A stretch of 62,017 nucleotides of DNA from Bacteroidales bacterium. Its GTDB lineage: Bacteria > Bacteroidota > Bacteroidia > Bacteroidales > UBA3824. Below, piece after piece: positions 61,953 through 62,017 of the stretch (position 1 is the stretch's first letter; every line of letters starts with the position of its first letter). The stretch lies in contig JAFPYR010000010.1 in NCBI GenBank assembly GCA_017412115.1, positions 1 through 62,017 of the forward strand, written 5' to 3'. The translations under genes were made by a program, and so were the position numbers. The notes below the pieces were generated by a model that was given only the letters and a program-made list of their open reading frames with translations, did no database searches and had not been told where the DNA came from.

Positions 61953-62017
61953 TTTGGATATGATTAAAAAAAGTATCTACCTTTGCACCCGCAAAACGAA
62001 AGATAAGCTCTTTAAAA
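61953..62017 (+). promoter_or_regulatory. Promoter and boxA-like leader of a probable rRNA operon
   Basis: TTTG at 61953-61956 and TACCTTTG at 61978-61985 form a well-spaced Bacteroidota promoter. Twenty-two bases after it the leader contains GCTCTTTAAAA (62007-62017), which matches the boxA antitermination core of rRNA operons. The window ends there, so the 16S gene itself is not seen. Confidence 0.5.

Overview
The window is from an AT-rich member of the Bacteroidota, most likely Bacteroidales. The evidence is promoters of the TAnnTTTG type a short distance upstream of many genes, few Shine-Dalgarno sites, a type IX secretion (Por) C-terminal sorting domain on a GH97 enzyme, SusA-like GH13 amylase, FISUMP and InlB-like lipoproteins, regulator-propeller sensors, Rpn/PD-(D/E)XK transposase-like proteins, and a DUF6261-like gene. 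All of this was read from sequence alone; no database search was run.

Bases 1-8055 are the wreck of a Mu-like prophage. They hold a papain-like (possible toxin) domain with a possible immunity gene, a chimeric KilA-N gene, a MuF head protein carrying a C-terminal GNAT domain, a frameshifted portal gene, a frameshifted gp36-like gene, a tape-measure/late-control-D fusion made by an internal deletion, a baseplate gene, two small inserted genes, and runs of a CAATTYT heptamer repeat. From 8341 to about 16.5 kb is an accessory zone: GH97 glycosidase, two copies of an 'Rpn tail - leader with terminator-like hairpin - lipoprotein' module, an ATPase pseudogene broken in its Walker A motif, and a structured RNA gene that looks 6S-like. 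From 16.5 to 36 kb are mostly ordinary genes: a small XRE regulator, a lipoprotein, neopullulanase-like amylase, an RNA-ligase/Lrp/YjbQ/nitroreductase operon, a BaiN-type flavoprotein, pyridoxamine kinase, a GT2 glycosyltransferase, a large propeller/SpoIIE sensor, a serpin, ffh and folD (with a 171-bp foldback element between them) and an AAA/PD-(D/E)XK protein.

From 36.2 to 39.4 kb lies the best-preserved Rpn-lipoprotein-Rpn module. The end of its FISUMP lipoprotein switches abruptly to GC-rich sequence and resembles the variable region of a diversity-generating retroelement target. From 40 to 53 kb are DUF2461, a second SpoIIE sensor with an M18 aminopeptidase, an amidase, a SpoIIE-DUF2520-UbiA operon, tRNA-Ser(CGA), metA and ispE. 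From 53.4 to 59.5 kb two related membrane sensors (extracellular domain, GAF, PAS, no kinase or phosphatase) are followed by a zinc-ribbon/TM2 protein. Then come an RRM protein with a long prion-like Tyr/Asn/Gln/Gly tail, six 43-bp tandem repeats able to fold into hairpins, a DUF6261-like pseudogene with two in-frame stops, and a strong promoter plus boxA-like site that probably begins an rRNA operon just beyond the window.

The most unusual points are the repeated Rpn-lipoprotein modules with a candidate hypervariable region, the RRM/prion-like protein next to hairpin repeats, the three SpoIIE phosphatases plus two output-less sensors, and the unassigned structured RNA.
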